Below are positions 1 to 9,111 of a DNA stretch of 64,000 nt, piece by piece. Where the stretch lies: the NCBI RefSeq assembly GCF_023283485.1, contig NZ_JAKILU010000020.1, positions 1 through 64,000 on the forward strand, read 5' to 3'. The position numbers and the translations under genes are program-made. This DNA is from Shewanella glacialipiscicola. GTDB lineage: Bacteria; Pseudomonadota; Gammaproteobacteria; Enterobacterales; Shewanellaceae. Position 1 is the stretch's first letter; every line of letters begins with the position of its first letter. A model generated the notes under the pieces. The model made no database searches. It saw only the letters and a program-made list of their open reading frames with translations, and had not been told where the DNA came from.

Positions 1-1
1 C

Positions 2-103
2 GACATTGTTGAGCAGTGTTCCATCGCATGGAATAGCTTCATAGAGAATAAAGAAAGGGTGAGTAAATTGTGCTCTAGACGATGGGCAGTGTTGACCAGT
101 TAA
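2..103 (+). pseudogene. C-terminal end of an IS630-family transposase, cut by the window edge
   Basis: An open frame enters from the left edge and stops at TAA 101-103, giving 33 residues. It contains a Cys, then an AWNSFIEN segment and a CSRRW segment near the stop. This Cys-x3-AWN ... RV ... SRxW pattern is typical of the extreme C-terminus of IS630/Tc1-type DDE transposases; that match is from memory of the family. The catalytic DDE residues would lie outside the window, so I cannot tell whether the element is intact. The following bases up to about 283 contain no gene and probably include the IS right end, which I could not delimit. Confidence 0.6.
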
Positions 104-283
104 TTAATATAAATGGTATTGTCTCATTTCTCCAATAGCTTCACGAGTGAGATTTTAAGTGAGCCGTTCTTATAGCTACGAGTATGGTAGAGGTGTCGCG
201 TTAAACTGGCTGGTAATTTGAGTGAAAGTGAGGGGGAGGTTTCTAAAAAGAGGGCTGTATTAAGGTATGTATATAGTTGAGAT
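104..283. other. Intergenic stretch after the IS630 trace, no gene seen
   Basis: All frames are broken by stops and no RNA gene is visible. The left part probably contains the terminal inverted repeat of the IS630-type element, but only one end is present in the window so the repeat cannot be identified. Confidence 0.5.
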
Positions 284-321
284 AAAAAAAGGCGACACTC
301 ATTGCTGAGTGTCGCCTTTCG
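284..321 (-). terminator. Rho-independent terminator of the ABC exporter gene
   Basis: An 11-bp perfect stem (AGGCGACACTC / GAGTGTCGCCT) with a 6-nt loop lies 20 nt past the stop codon of the minus-strand ABC gene. Read on the minus strand it is followed by a run of seven T residues, as expected for an intrinsic terminator. Confidence 0.85.
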
Positions 322-337
322 TCATTTAACTTTTAAT

Positions 338-2167
338 TTAGTCTACACCTAAGAATCCACAGGTTTGGTGTGCCCATAGTTGGGCATAAATACCGCCAGC
401 GGCGATAAGTTCTTGATGTGTGCCTTGCTCGACGACTCGGCCTTGATCTAACACGATTAGCCTATCCATCGCTGCAATAGTTGAAAGTCGATGGGCAATG
501 GCGATCACTGTTTTACCTTGCATTAATTCATATAAGCTTTCTTGAATTGCAGCCTCGACTTCAGAATCCAGCGCAGAGGTGGCCTCATCCAGCAGCAAAA
601 TCGGTGCATTTTTCAATAAAACCCGTGCGATGGCGATACGTTGTCTTTGGCCACCAGAGAGTTTTACGCCGCGTTCACCCACTTGGGCATCTAAGCCATG
701 GTTACCGTTAGGATCGCTTAAGCTTTGAATAAAGTCATAGGCTTGAGCTTGCTTAATGGCGCTGTCGAGCTGTTCTTCGCTGGCACTTGGATTACCGTAA
801 AGAATATTTTCACGGATGGTGCGATGCAAAAGTGAAGTATCTTGTGTTACCATGCCTATTTGCGAACGCAGTGAATCTTGCGTGACCGTTTTGATGTCTT
901 GGTCATCAATATTAATCTGACCTTTTTCAACATCATAAAAACGCATTAGTAAATTTACTAGAGTTGATTTACCGGCGCCAGAACGGCCAACAAGACCGAC
1001 TTTCTCACCCGCTTTAATATTCAGATTCAGATCTTCAATTACGCCAGTTTGTTCACCGTAATGGAAACACACATGTTTGAAATCTATCTTACCTTGATTA
1101 ACGATAAGCGGTTTTGCGTTAGGTTCGTCTTGGATTATTGTTGTTTTTGATAGCGTGTTCATCCCATCGGTAACCGTGCCGATATTTTCAAATAACGAAC
1201 TAATTTCCCACATTATCCACTGTGACATGCCGTTTAAGCGCAGTGCTAAACTGACCGCAATGGCAATGGCGCCGATAGTAATCGCGCTGTCAGTCCATAA
1301 AGCAATCGCTACCGCAGCAATGCTGAAGGCGAGCATATAGTTGATGATTTGCACGCTGACGCTGATGCCCGTTACTAAACGCATCTGGCGATAAACCGTG
1401 TCTAAAAATATCCGCATACTGGATTTAGCGTATTCGGCTTCTTGTTGTGTGTGGGCGAATAGTTTTACTGTGGTGATGTTGGTGTAGCTGTCGACGATAC
1501 GGCCTGTCATGGTTGAGCGTGCATCGGCTTGCTCAGTAGAGACACTTTTTAACTTAGGTACAAAATACCATTGCAGCCCAACATACAATGCGAGCCACAC
1601 TAACATGGGGAGTACGAGACGCACATCGGCGCTGGCGATCATCACTAGCATAGAGGTGAAATACACTAAAATGTATACCAGTACATCGAGCAATTTCATC
1701 ACAGTTTCGCGCACGGCTAAGGAGGTTTGCATCACTTTAGTCGCGATTCGCCCCGCAAAATCATTTTGATAAAATGAAACACTTTGCTTCAGCAAATAAC
1801 GATGTGCAAGCCAACGAATCGACATAGGATAATTGCCGAGTAAGGTTTGATGCATGATAAGCGCATGCAGTAATACCAACACAGGCATGACAATCAGCAT
1901 CATCACGCCCATGAGTATTAAGGTTGTCCCTTCATCTTGAAATAAGGTCTGTGGATCTTTTTTCACAAGCCAATCAACTAACTGGCCCATAAATCCGAAC
2001 AATGACACCTCAAGCATGGCCAGCATAGCGGTCAGAATAGACATTAGGATTAATGGCAGCTCGTAGCCTTTAGTATAGTGACGACAAAAAGCATATACCC
2101 CAGTAGGTGGCTTAGTGGGTTCGTCATCGGGGAGGGCTTCAACCCAAGATTCAAATCGTTTAAACAT
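338..2167 (-). CDS. ABC exporter, fused membrane and ATPase domains
   Basis: A 609-residue half-transporter with an N-terminal six-helix type I exporter membrane domain (about residues 30-330) and a C-terminal nucleotide-binding domain. The ATPase part has Walker A GRSGAGKST, the signature LSGGQRQR, Walker B ILLLDEATSALD and the H-loop AHRLST, so it should be active. The length and domain order match MsbA/MdlB-like exporters, which work as homodimers or with a partner half-transporter at the inner membrane. No substrate can be assigned from sequence; MsbA itself is usually elsewhere, next to lpxK. It is a single-gene unit with its own terminator. The start is the ATG at 2167 with a weak GAG element upstream. 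Confidence 0.85.
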   Translation of the reverse strand: MFKRFESWVEALPDDEPTKPPTGVYAFCRHYTKGYELPLILMSILTAMLAMLEVSLFGFMGQLVDWLVKKDPQTLFQDEGTTLILMGVMMLIVMPVLVLLHALIMHQTLLGNYPMSIRWLAHRYLLKQSVSFYQNDFAGRIATKVMQTSLAVRETVMKLLDVLVYILVYFTSMLVMIASADVRLVLPMLVWLALYVGLQWYFVPKLKSVSTEQADARSTMTGRIVDSYTNITTVKLFAHTQQEAEYAKSSMRIFLDTVYRQMRLVTGISVSVQIINYMLAFSIAAVAIALWTDSAITIGAIAIAVSLALRLNGMSQWIMWEISSLFENIGTVTDGMNTLSKTTIIQDEPNAKPLIVNQGKIDFKHVCFHYGEQTGVIEDLNLNIKAGEKVGLVGRSGAGKSTLVNLLMRFYDVEKGQINIDDQDIKTVTQDSLRSQIGMVTQDTSLLHRTIRENILYGNPSASEEQLDSAIKQAQAYDFIQSLSDPNGNHGLDAQVGERGVKLSGGQRQRIAIARVLLKNAPILLLDEATSALDSEVEAAIQESLYELMQGKTVIAIAHRLSTIAAMDRLIVLDQGRVVEQGTHQELIAAGGIYAQLWAHQTCGFLGVD

Positions 2168-2204
2168 GAATTAACTCTATGTTGAGATAAAAAATAGTCG
2201 TATT

Positions 2205-2260
2205 TATACCTAAATAACCCGCTGATGTTGAAACTCGTATCCTCAGGTCGCTTGGGTATA
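2205..2260. repeat. 56-bp inverted-repeat remnant, related to the MITE-like element at 51837-52097
   Basis: It begins TATACCTAAATAACC and ends GGTCGCTTGGGTATA; these ends are imperfect inverted repeats (12 of 15 positions). Its right 32 bases match the right end of the element at 51837-52097 at 29 positions (TGAAACTCGTAT...AGGTCGCTTGGGTATA). It looks like an internally deleted copy of the same family, placed between the divergent ABC exporter and Ada/AlkA genes. Confidence 0.65.
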
Positions 2261-2390
2261 GCATATAGGATTTCATGCATTAACAGCATGGAAATGATTG
2301 AGTTTCGTTTTCCGCTAGTGCTACATGTTAGTTTTACGTAAAGTAATCAACAAGACATAAATTGTGAGCGGATATTGTCGGGCCTAATAA

Positions 2391-4103
2391 ATGATGAAGA
2401 CGAGTAACATGCCTGTGGTTTTGATAAAAAAAGAGAGTAATCGTTCGGCTGATATGCTTGAATTCAGAGCGGGACACCTTTCAGCAACGGTTTGCCGAGA
2501 GGCGAGGATGAGCTGCGATGTGCATTTTGATGGTAAGTTTTTTGTTGGCGTGTTAACGACGGGCATTTATTGCCGTACTGTGTGTCCGGCTGTTGCGCCA
2601 AAAGAGCAAAATGTGCGTTATTTCGATTTAGCCGTTAAAGCGGCGCTGGCGGGATTACGCCCGTGTTTGCGCTGTCGGCCCGACAGTGCGCCGGGGTCAA
2701 ATCCGTGGAAGGGTACAGGCACAACGCTAGCGAGGGCCATTAGCTTAATCGAAGCGGGCGCATTGGCAGGGAAATCATCGGGGGAAGCTGCTTTAACCGT
2801 AACACAATTAGCTGACCGATTAGGCATCAGCAGTCGTTATCTGAATAAGCTATTTACCGAAGGTTTTGGCACTTCGCCAAAACAATATGCCTTATACCGA
2901 CAGTTACTGTTTGCGAAACAATTATTACATCAAACCCAGTTACCTATCACTCAAGTGGCGTTGGCGGCGGGTTTCAACAGTATTCGCCGTTTTAATGAGG
3001 CGTTTAAGCAAAACTTGCAATTAACGCCCTCTCAATTAAGAAAGACCGCATTAATCAAGGCGGCGAAGGAGCACGTTATTGATCCATCAACAGGATTGAG
3101 CGAAATTAATGCTATGGGTGAATTTGTACCACACTATGGATTAACCCTATATCAATACTATCGACCACCATTGGATTGGTCATCGCAGCTGGCATTTTAT
3201 CGCTTACGTGCGGTGACGGGGATGGAATGGTTCACGTCGCAAGTGAGTCATCCACAAGTGAGTCATCCACAAGCGAGTGATGCAGTTCAAGTTACAGATG
3301 AAGCGCACCTTGCCGCGGAAGCCAAAGTTGACGATAACGGGCTCGAATATGGTCGTTGTTTTGCATTAGGTAACATGCGCGGCACAGTGCAAATGTCCCA
3401 TGAGCCTAAGCTCAATCGATTCAAGCTGTCCATTGCATTGACCGAAGACTCTACCGTAGATGAATTACAGCAATTAGTGACGCAGATACGGCGGATTTTA
3501 GATCTTGATGCGGATATGCAGCAGATTGAGCAGGGCTTAAGCACGCTACCCCATGTAGAATTAACGCCTATGGCAGGCTTGCGTATTCCTGGCGCGGGCT
3601 CATTATTTGAGGCCGTGTGCCGCGCGATTTTAGGCCAACAAGTGACAGTAGTGCAGGCAACTAAATTATTGAATCTATTGGTTGAGGCCTATGGTGAGCG
3701 CTTTTACCTCAATGGCCGAGAGTATCGTTTATTCCCGACACCTGAGATCATTCGCAATGCCAGTCTTACTGAGCTTAACATGCCGGGGGCACGTAAATCG
3801 GCGCTCAATGCTCTGGCTGCATTTATCTGCGATTACCCGGAGGCAAGCGTTGATGAATGGCTTAGTGTTAAGGGTATTGGTCCTTGGACGATAGCCTATG
3901 CCAAGCTTCGCGGTTTGGGCGAACCTAATGTGTTTTTAGATTCAGATTTAATCGTCAAAAAGCATTTACTGGCCTTATATGCTAAAACACATCCGCAGGA
4001 TGTATCTGCTACTACGGTAAGTTATCCTGATTTATGTCAGCAGCTTAGCCAAAGCATCGCGCCTTGGGGCAGTTATTTAACCTTCCAGCTCTGGCACCAA
4101 TAA
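2391..4103 (+). CDS. Ada-type/AraC/AlkA fusion: methylation-sensing regulator joined to 3-methyladenine DNA glycosylase II
   Basis: A 570-residue protein with three parts. Residues about 35-110 form an Ada N-terminal phosphotriester-sensing domain with the four zinc cysteines (GIYC, TVC, RPCLRC). Residues about 115-220 are an AraC-type HTH domain. From about 240 to the end is an AlkA glycosylase: N-domain starting YQYYRPPLDWS, then the HhH-GPD part VKGIGPWTIAYAKLRG and the catalytic Asp region FLDSDLIVKKH. In E. coli Ada and AlkA are separate; this fusion is common in other proteobacteria. The AlkA N-domain has an extra linker with two exact 15-bp repeats (3241-3270). The Ada C-terminal methyltransferase is absent but ogt follows directly, so the two probably form an alkylation-repair unit. 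The start is uncertain: 2391, 2409 and 2454 all lack a good ribosome binding site; homology needs a start before about 2490. Confidence 0.9.
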   Translation: MMKTSNMPVVLIKKESNRSADMLEFRAGHLSATVCREARMSCDVHFDGKFFVGVLTTGIYCRTVCPAVAPKEQNVRYFDLAVKAALAGLRPCLRCRPDSAPGSNPWKGTGTTLARAISLIEAGALAGKSSGEAALTVTQLADRLGISSRYLNKLFTEGFGTSPKQYALYRQLLFAKQLLHQTQLPITQVALAAGFNSIRRFNEAFKQNLQLTPSQLRKTALIKAAKEHVIDPSTGLSEINAMGEFVPHYGLTLYQYYRPPLDWSSQLAFYRLRAVTGMEWFTSQVSHPQVSHPQASDAVQVTDEAHLAAEAKVDDNGLEYGRCFALGNMRGTVQMSHEPKLNRFKLSIALTEDSTVDELQQLVTQIRRILDLDADMQQIEQGLSTLPHVELTPMAGLRIPGAGSLFEAVCRAILGQQVTVVQATKLLNLLVEAYGERFYLNGREYRLFPTPEIIRNASLTELNMPGARKSALNALAAFICDYPEASVDEWLSVKGIGPWTIAYAKLRGLGEPNVFLDSDLIVKKHLLALYAKTHPQDVSATTVSYPDLCQQLSQSIAPWGSYLTFQLWHQ

Positions 4104-4170
4104 CCGTCAAACAGTTCCAAATTAAACTGACAATGTAGAACATCGTTTACATTAAATGAAGAGACAGATC

Positions 4171-4728
4171 ATGAAGCATCCTATTCGTCAATTGAGCCAA
4201 GCTCCAAACGTTGCAGCGTATCAGCCCTGCGCTGTTGATACTTTTATGAGTCCTGTTGGCCTGTTGCAATTACATGCTAACGCCTACGGGCTGAGCCATT
4301 TAACGGTTATTGGCTCAGATCGTACTGAGATTACCCTTGCTAAGGTGAGTGCGGATACTCTCAATCAAGCCACGGTGCATATTCGCGAAACTCAGGCACA
4401 GCTCACGGATTATTTTGCGGGTAAACGTGTTCAGTTTGATGTAAAGCTCGCGCCCAAGGGCACACTATTTCAACGTGAAGTCTGGCAAGCTTTGCTTAAT
4501 TTAGATTACGGTCAGAGCTGCAGTTATGGAGAGATTGCTAAACAAATAGGTCGTCCCAAAGCGGTACGCGCGGTAGGCGCCGCCAATGGCGCAAATCCTA
4601 TCGCCATTATTGTACCTTGCCATAGAGTGATAGGTAAAAATGGTAAACTCACCGGTTATGCTTACGGACTTGCGATGAAACAACAGCTGTTAACGCTGGA
4701 AACTGACAAGCACGGCTTCGATATTTAA
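4171..4728 (+). CDS. ogt: Methylated-DNA--[protein]-cysteine S-methyltransferase
   Basis: About 185 residues. It transfers the alkyl group from O6-methylguanine (and O4-methylthymine) in DNA to its own cysteine in a one-way reaction. The active site IVPCHRVIG is intact, and the DNA-binding region RPKAVRAVGAANGANP and the KxxLLxLE end are typical. The length fits Ogt rather than full Ada. I prefer the ATG at 4171, which has AAGAGA upstream, over the one at 4156. It lies 67 nt after the Ada/AlkA fusion on the same strand, so both may belong to one adaptive-response unit. Confidence 0.9.
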   Translation: MKHPIRQLSQAPNVAAYQPCAVDTFMSPVGLLQLHANAYGLSHLTVIGSDRTEITLAKVSADTLNQATVHIRETQAQLTDYFAGKRVQFDVKLAPKGTLFQREVWQALLNLDYGQSCSYGEIAKQIGRPKAVRAVGAANGANPIAIIVPCHRVIGKNGKLTGYAYGLAMKQQLLTLETDKHGFDI

Positions 4729-4775
4729 GCTAGAATAGCGGTCTATTAAGATATTGGTGAGCAGTTAAACTTTTT

Positions 4776-6059
4776 ATGACTCAGGCTTCTTCCTCTGCGG
4801 CAAACTTTGCCCAACTCGGCATTATTGCACCATTGCTAAATCGATTAACCGAATTAGCCTATGTTTTGCCCACACCAGTACAGGCGGCGACAATTCCTGC
4901 CGTGCTCGCAGGGCGCGATGTGTTAGCCGGCGCCAATACAGGCTCGGGTAAAACCGCAGCATTTGCCGTACCGTTGTTGCAACAACTTGTTGAAGCCAAA
5001 ACTGATGATAAGAGTGGCGCTTATGTCCGTTGTTTGGTCTTAGTGCCAACCCGTGAATTAGCGCAGCAAGTTGCTGACAGCTTTTTATCCTATGCCTCGC
5101 ATTTAAATGGCAAACTAAAAATTGTTGCCGCATTTGGTGGTGTATCCGTTAATGCCCAAATGCAAAGTTTGCGCTCGGGCGCCGATGTATTAGTGGCAAC
5201 CCCTGGTCGTTTATTAGATCTGTTATCCAGTAATGCGATTAAATTGAACCGCGTTAGTGTCTTAGTGCTTGATGAAGCCGACCGTTTGCTAAGTCTTGGC
5301 TTTACTGAAGAGTTAGCCCAAGTGTTTGACGCTTTGCCAGCGAAAAAACAAACGTTATTATTCTCAGCGACCTTTCCTGAAGAAGTGCGTGAGTTAACAG
5401 CAAAACTGCTTAATAATCCACTTGAATATCAATTGCAAAGTGAGCAAGAAAGCACTATTCATCAGCGGGTGATTACCGTTAACCGACCGATGAAAACCGC
5501 ACTATTGGCACATTTGATTAAAGAACATCAGTGGTCGCAGGTGCTGATTTTTGTCAGTGCTAAAAATACTTGTAATCATTTAGCGCAAAAATTGTCTAAA
5601 CGTGGCATCAGTGCCGAAGTTTTCCATGGCGATAAAGCTCAAGGTGCGCGTACGCGGGTGCTCGATGGCTTTAAGAATGGTGAGATCAGTGTGTTAATTG
5701 CGACCGATATTGCTGCTCGTGGTATTGATATCGATAAACTGCCTGTGGTGATTAACTTTGATTTGCCCAGAAGCCCTGCAGATTATATGCATCGTATTGG
5801 TCGTAGTGGCCGCGCCGGTGAAGCAGGCTTAGCCGTGACCTTGATTTCCCATGAGGATTATCACCACTTTGGCATTATAGAAAAAAAGAACAAGCTTAAG
5901 TTAGTGCGTGAGCAAATTGTCGGTTTTGAAGCCGATGATGAAATGCCGGCCGAATTGTTAGAGCAAGAAAAGCCAGTCGCTAAGCCTGAAGGTACGGGCA
6001 AAAAAAAACGTAAGCAGTTACCGCCAGCCAATACTGAATTTTGGGGTAAGCAATCGTAA
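4776..6059 (+). CDS. DEAD-box ATP-dependent RNA helicase, RhlE-like
   Basis: A 427-residue helicase with both RecA-like domains. Visible motifs are the Q-motif area (TPVQAATIP), Walker A ANTGSGKT (residues 53-60), PTRELAQQ, TPGRLLD, DEAD, SAT, and in the second domain ATDIAARGID and HRIGRSGRAG. The short C-terminal tail is Lys/Arg rich (KKKRKQLPP), as in the RhlE group that acts on structured RNA and ribosome assembly. Several paralogues exist in this genus, so I give no gene symbol. Confidence 0.9.
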   Translation: MTQASSSAANFAQLGIIAPLLNRLTELAYVLPTPVQAATIPAVLAGRDVLAGANTGSGKTAAFAVPLLQQLVEAKTDDKSGAYVRCLVLVPTRELAQQVADSFLSYASHLNGKLKIVAAFGGVSVNAQMQSLRSGADVLVATPGRLLDLLSSNAIKLNRVSVLVLDEADRLLSLGFTEELAQVFDALPAKKQTLLFSATFPEEVRELTAKLLNNPLEYQLQSEQESTIHQRVITVNRPMKTALLAHLIKEHQWSQVLIFVSAKNTCNHLAQKLSKRGISAEVFHGDKAQGARTRVLDGFKNGEISVLIATDIAARGIDIDKLPVVINFDLPRSPADYMHRIGRSGRAGEAGLAVTLISHEDYHHFGIIEKKNKLKLVREQIVGFEADDEMPAELLEQEKPVAKPEGTGKKKRKQLPPANTEFWGKQS

Positions 6060-6066
6060 GTCGTTG

Positions 6067-6092
6067 GAGATAAGCTATTGTTAACTTATCTC
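6067..6092 (+). terminator. Hairpin after the helicase gene, weak terminator candidate
   Basis: An 8-bp perfect stem (GAGATAAG / CTTATCTC) with a 10-nt loop starts 8 nt past the helicase stop. It has no clear T run after it, so termination is doubtful. Confidence 0.35.
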
Positions 6093-6131
6093 TAATGTCC
6101 CTTGTCATCTCACTTGTCGTAGGTAAGGTTT

Positions 6132-6602
6132 ATGCAGCACTTATTTTGGTTAGTTGAAGGTAAAGTCGCAGGGCGCAGTGGCCCCAATAAAGATCCTTGG
6201 GATTTGCAAACGCTCAAAGACGCTGGCATTGGCGCCGTTTTGTCAGTTAATGGCGGCGAAGGCTGCGAACCGAGCGCATTTAAACAGCTTGATTTACGTT
6301 ACGAATGCATTCCATTGTCGCGCAATGTGCCACCCCAAAATGGAGACGTGGCGATTTGTGTGGCTCAGTTGCCTAAGGCTTTAGCGTTTATTCAGCAATG
6401 TGAAGCTGATGATGTTCCTGTGGTTATTCATTGTCGTTCGGGTAAAGATCGCACGGGTTTAATTATGGCGTATTATCTGATGGTTAACGGCGCAGCACCA
6501 TTACATGCGGTGAGCCAAGTACGCAATATTCGCGATATCGCTTTTACTGCCGAAGGCTGGGACCAATTTGCCTTTGATGTCCTATATGCATTACAAGACT
6601 AA
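6132..6602 (+). CDS. Small dual-specificity / tyrosine-type protein phosphatase
   Basis: A 156-residue protein that ends in a cysteine-phosphatase domain. The P-loop is HCRSGKDRTG with nucleophile Cys101 and Arg107, fitting the HCx5R signature, and the upstream loop around residues 60-75 would hold the general acid. The size is that of bacterial DSP/PTP-like enzymes. No substrate is evident. It lies between the helicase and cheV with separate spacing on both sides, so no operon partner is suggested. Confidence 0.8.
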   Translation: MQHLFWLVEGKVAGRSGPNKDPWDLQTLKDAGIGAVLSVNGGEGCEPSAFKQLDLRYECIPLSRNVPPQNGDVAICVAQLPKALAFIQQCEADDVPVVIHCRSGKDRTGLIMAYYLMVNGAAPLHAVSQVRNIRDIAFTAEGWDQFAFDVLYALQD

Positions 6603-6741
6603 GTCTTTAAAAGCCATTTGGTCGTTAAATCGACTAATTAATAGGTAATAATTTTCATGTGTTTGACCTTAATCATCAATTTTTAATTGTTTTAAGGTTA
6701 AGCTATCTCTAGATTCGTTTGAGTGAGTTACCCATATCATT

Positions 6742-7638
6742 ATGAAAAGCAAGGCAAGTCAGTCGCAGGGATTACTACTGTTTAAGTTGTCACAGACCCA
6801 AGTATTTGCTTTGGGCACGCTAAAAATTCGTGAGTTAGTGCCATACACGCCATTAAGTAAAATACCCCAATCGCACCCGACGATTCTTGGCGCTGCGACC
6901 ATTCGTGGCCATACTATACCGATTATTGATATGGCGGCCGCTATTGGCTACAGGCCGATTACCGCCGATGAATTAGAGAAGTGCTACATTATTATCACTG
7001 ACTGCCAACGGATGATTATTGGCTTTTTAGTGCGCGGTATCGATAAAATTATCGAGTGTAACTGGCGTGATATTGAAGCCCCTTCTGCCAACTTAGGTAA
7101 AAATGCCTATTTGACTGGCGTTACCCGTTTTCAAGATCAATTGGTGCAGTTGCTCGATGTTGAACTGTTATTGTCAAAAATTTTCCCCGATAACCCACAA
7201 ACTAACCGCGCTATTTTGACCGATGTGCAGCGTGAAAAACTTAAGCCGATGAATATTCTACTGGTTGATGATTCTAAAGTTGCCCGTAAGCAATTATCCG
7301 ACGCCCTAGATATGATCAATATTCCTTATCGGGTGACCGCAGACGGTAAAGAAGCCTTAGCGATTATGGAGCAGGCGGCACTGGATCATCATCCTATTGA
7401 TATTTTAGTGAGTGATATCGAAATGCCAGGGCTTGATGGTTATGAATTGGCGTTTGAGGTGCGGGATAATCCGTTAACCGCCAATGCTTATATTATTCTG
7501 CACACGTCTCTATCCAGCGAAATTAGCGTGAGCCAAGCCCATCAAGTCGGGGCAAATGAAGCGCTAACGAAATTTGATGCCCATGAGTTGATTGATGCCA
7601 TGTTGCGTGGTGCTGATTTAGCTATCAAAAAGCACTAA
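6742..7638 (+). CDS. cheV: Chemotaxis coupling protein CheV (CheW domain plus receiver)
   Basis: A 298-residue protein. Residues about 10-155 form a CheW-like domain that links chemoreceptors to the CheA kinase. Residues about 170-295 form a response-regulator receiver with the acid pair Asp176-Asp177 and the phospho-acceptor Asp225 (LVSDIEMPG). This two-domain order defines CheV, thought to tune receptor-kinase coupling when phosphorylated. It stands alone, with a terminator behind it, which is common for cheV genes outside the main chemotaxis cluster. Confidence 0.93.
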   Translation: MKSKASQSQGLLLFKLSQTQVFALGTLKIRELVPYTPLSKIPQSHPTILGAATIRGHTIPIIDMAAAIGYRPITADELEKCYIIITDCQRMIIGFLVRGIDKIIECNWRDIEAPSANLGKNAYLTGVTRFQDQLVQLLDVELLLSKIFPDNPQTNRAILTDVQREKLKPMNILLVDDSKVARKQLSDALDMINIPYRVTADGKEALAIMEQAALDHHPIDILVSDIEMPGLDGYELAFEVRDNPLTANAYIILHTSLSSEISVSQAHQVGANEALTKFDAHELIDAMLRGADLAIKKH

Positions 7639-7670
7639 TCAAGCAGTGTGTGCGGTTTTTGTGAGCTTTA

Positions 7671-7705
7671 GGCGAGCAAGAGGGGGATTTTGCTCGCTTA
7701 TTTCT
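7671..7705 (+). terminator. Terminator after cheV
   Basis: An 8-bp perfect stem (GCGAGCAA / TTGCTCGC) with a 10-nt loop, followed by TTATTTCTTT, about 33 nt past the cheV stop. Confidence 0.7.
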
Positions 7706-7813
7706 TTGTAAGACTAGACAAGTCCAGTCACATCCTATAAAAACCTAATGGCCTCATTTTCGAAGGCGTGCGTTGGGGATCTCAACCAAAATATAATAAC
7801 GATAGGTTAACTC

Positions 7814-9037
7814 ATGAAACAAAAATCATTATTAGCTAAATTGGCTAATGGAAGTCTCGTTATACAAATCTTATTAGGCATCATCGCGGGTGTGGTTTTA
7901 GCCAATTTTTCACCTGATAGCGCAAAAGATATCGCTTTTTTAGGTAGCTTATTTGTGGGTGCATTAAAAGCGATAGCGCCAATATTAGTATTCATCTTAG
8001 TGGCGTCATCGATTGCCAATCAAAAGAAAAATACTCAAACTAATATGCGTCCTATTGTGGTTCTGTATCTATTTGGCACGTTTGCCGCAGCATTAACCGC
8101 AGTCATTTTAAGTTCAATTTTCCCCACTGATTTAGTACTAGTAGCTGGCGTGGAAGGTACAAGTCCACCACAAGGCATTGGCGAAGTCATCAATACCTTA
8201 TTATTCAAACTAGTCGATAACCCCGTTAATGCGTTAATGACGGGTAACTATATTGGTATTCTCGCTTGGGGTGTGGGTTTAGGTTTAGCCTTACATCACG
8301 CTACCGATTCGACTAAACAAGTGTTTGCCGACATGAGCCATGGTATTTCGCAAATGGTGCGCTTTATTATTCGTTTAGCGCCTATCGGTATTTTTGGTTT
8401 AGTTGCTGCCACATTTGCTGAAACCGGCTTTGCGGCAATTGCAGGTTATGCACAGCTATTGGCGGTATTATTAGGTGCGATGGCGATTATCGCTTTAATC
8501 GTTAATCCATTGATTGTATATGTTAAGATTAGACGTAATCCGTACCCGCTGGTATTTCAATGTTTGCGTGAAAGTGGTGTTACCGCATTTTTTACTCGCT
8601 CGAGTGCGGCCAATATTCCCGTGAATATGGCGCTATGTGAAAAATTAAACCTGCATGAAGACACGTATTCCGTTTCTATTCCTTTAGGTGCCACCATTAA
8701 CATGGGCGGCGCGGCGATCACCATTACAGTATTGACTTTAGCCGCGGCTCATACCTTAGGTATTCAAGTTGATCTACTGACAGCATTGTTACTCAGCGTC
8801 GTCGCCGCAGTTTCAGCTTGCGGCGCATCTGGCGTTGCTGGTGGTTCATTACTGCTCATTCCATTAGCTTGTAGCTTGTTTGGTATTTCTAACGATGTAG
8901 CCATGCAAGTAGTCGCAGTGGGCTTTATTATTGGTGTGGTTCAAGATGCTGCTGAAACCGCATTGAATAGCTCAACTGACGTTATCTTTACCGCTGCCGC
9001 TTGTGAAGCTGCTGAGAATAAAGCTAAACTGAGTTAA
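7814..9037 (+). CDS. sstT: Serine/threonine:sodium symporter
   Basis: A 407-residue inner-membrane protein of the dicarboxylate/amino acid:cation symporter family. It matches E. coli SstT in length and in motifs: [13 protein letters not shown] (the serine-rich re-entrant loop), [13 protein letters not shown], and the C-terminal [24 protein letters not shown]. It imports serine and threonine with Na+. The ATG at 7814 follows TAGGTTAACTC. A strong terminator follows. Confidence 0.95.
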   Translation: MKQKSLLAKLANGSLVIQILLGIIAGVVLANFSPDSAKDIAFLGSLFVGALKAIAPILVFILVASSIANQKKNTQTNMRPIVVLYLFGTFAAALTAVILSSIFPTDLVLVAGVEGTSPPQGIGEVINTLLFKLVDNPVNALMTGNYIGILAWGVGLGLALHHATDSTKQVFADMSHGISQMVRFIIRLAPIGIFGLVAATFAETGFAAIAGYAQLLAVLLGAMAIIALIVNPLIVYVKIRRNPYPLVFQCLRESGVTAFFTRSSAANIPVNMALCEKLNLHEDTYSVSIPLGATINMGGAAITITVLTLAAAHTLGIQVDLLTALLLSVVAAVSACGASGVAGGSLLLIPLACSLFGISNDVAMQVVAVGFIIGVVQDAAETALNSSTDVIFTAAACEAAENKAKLS

Positions 9038-9067
9038 CGAGTGCAGTTATGCGTATTGAAAAGTAAT

Positions 9068-9099
9068 AAAAAAGCAGTCACTTAGGTGGCTGCTTTTTT
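9068..9099 (+). terminator. Terminator after sstT
   Basis: A 14-bp stem with one mismatch (AAAAAAGCAGTCAC / GTGGCTGCTTTTTT), a 4-nt loop and a terminal T run, 30 nt past the sstT stop. Confidence 0.9.
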
Positions 9100-9111
9100 A
9101 TGGGAGTTGTT

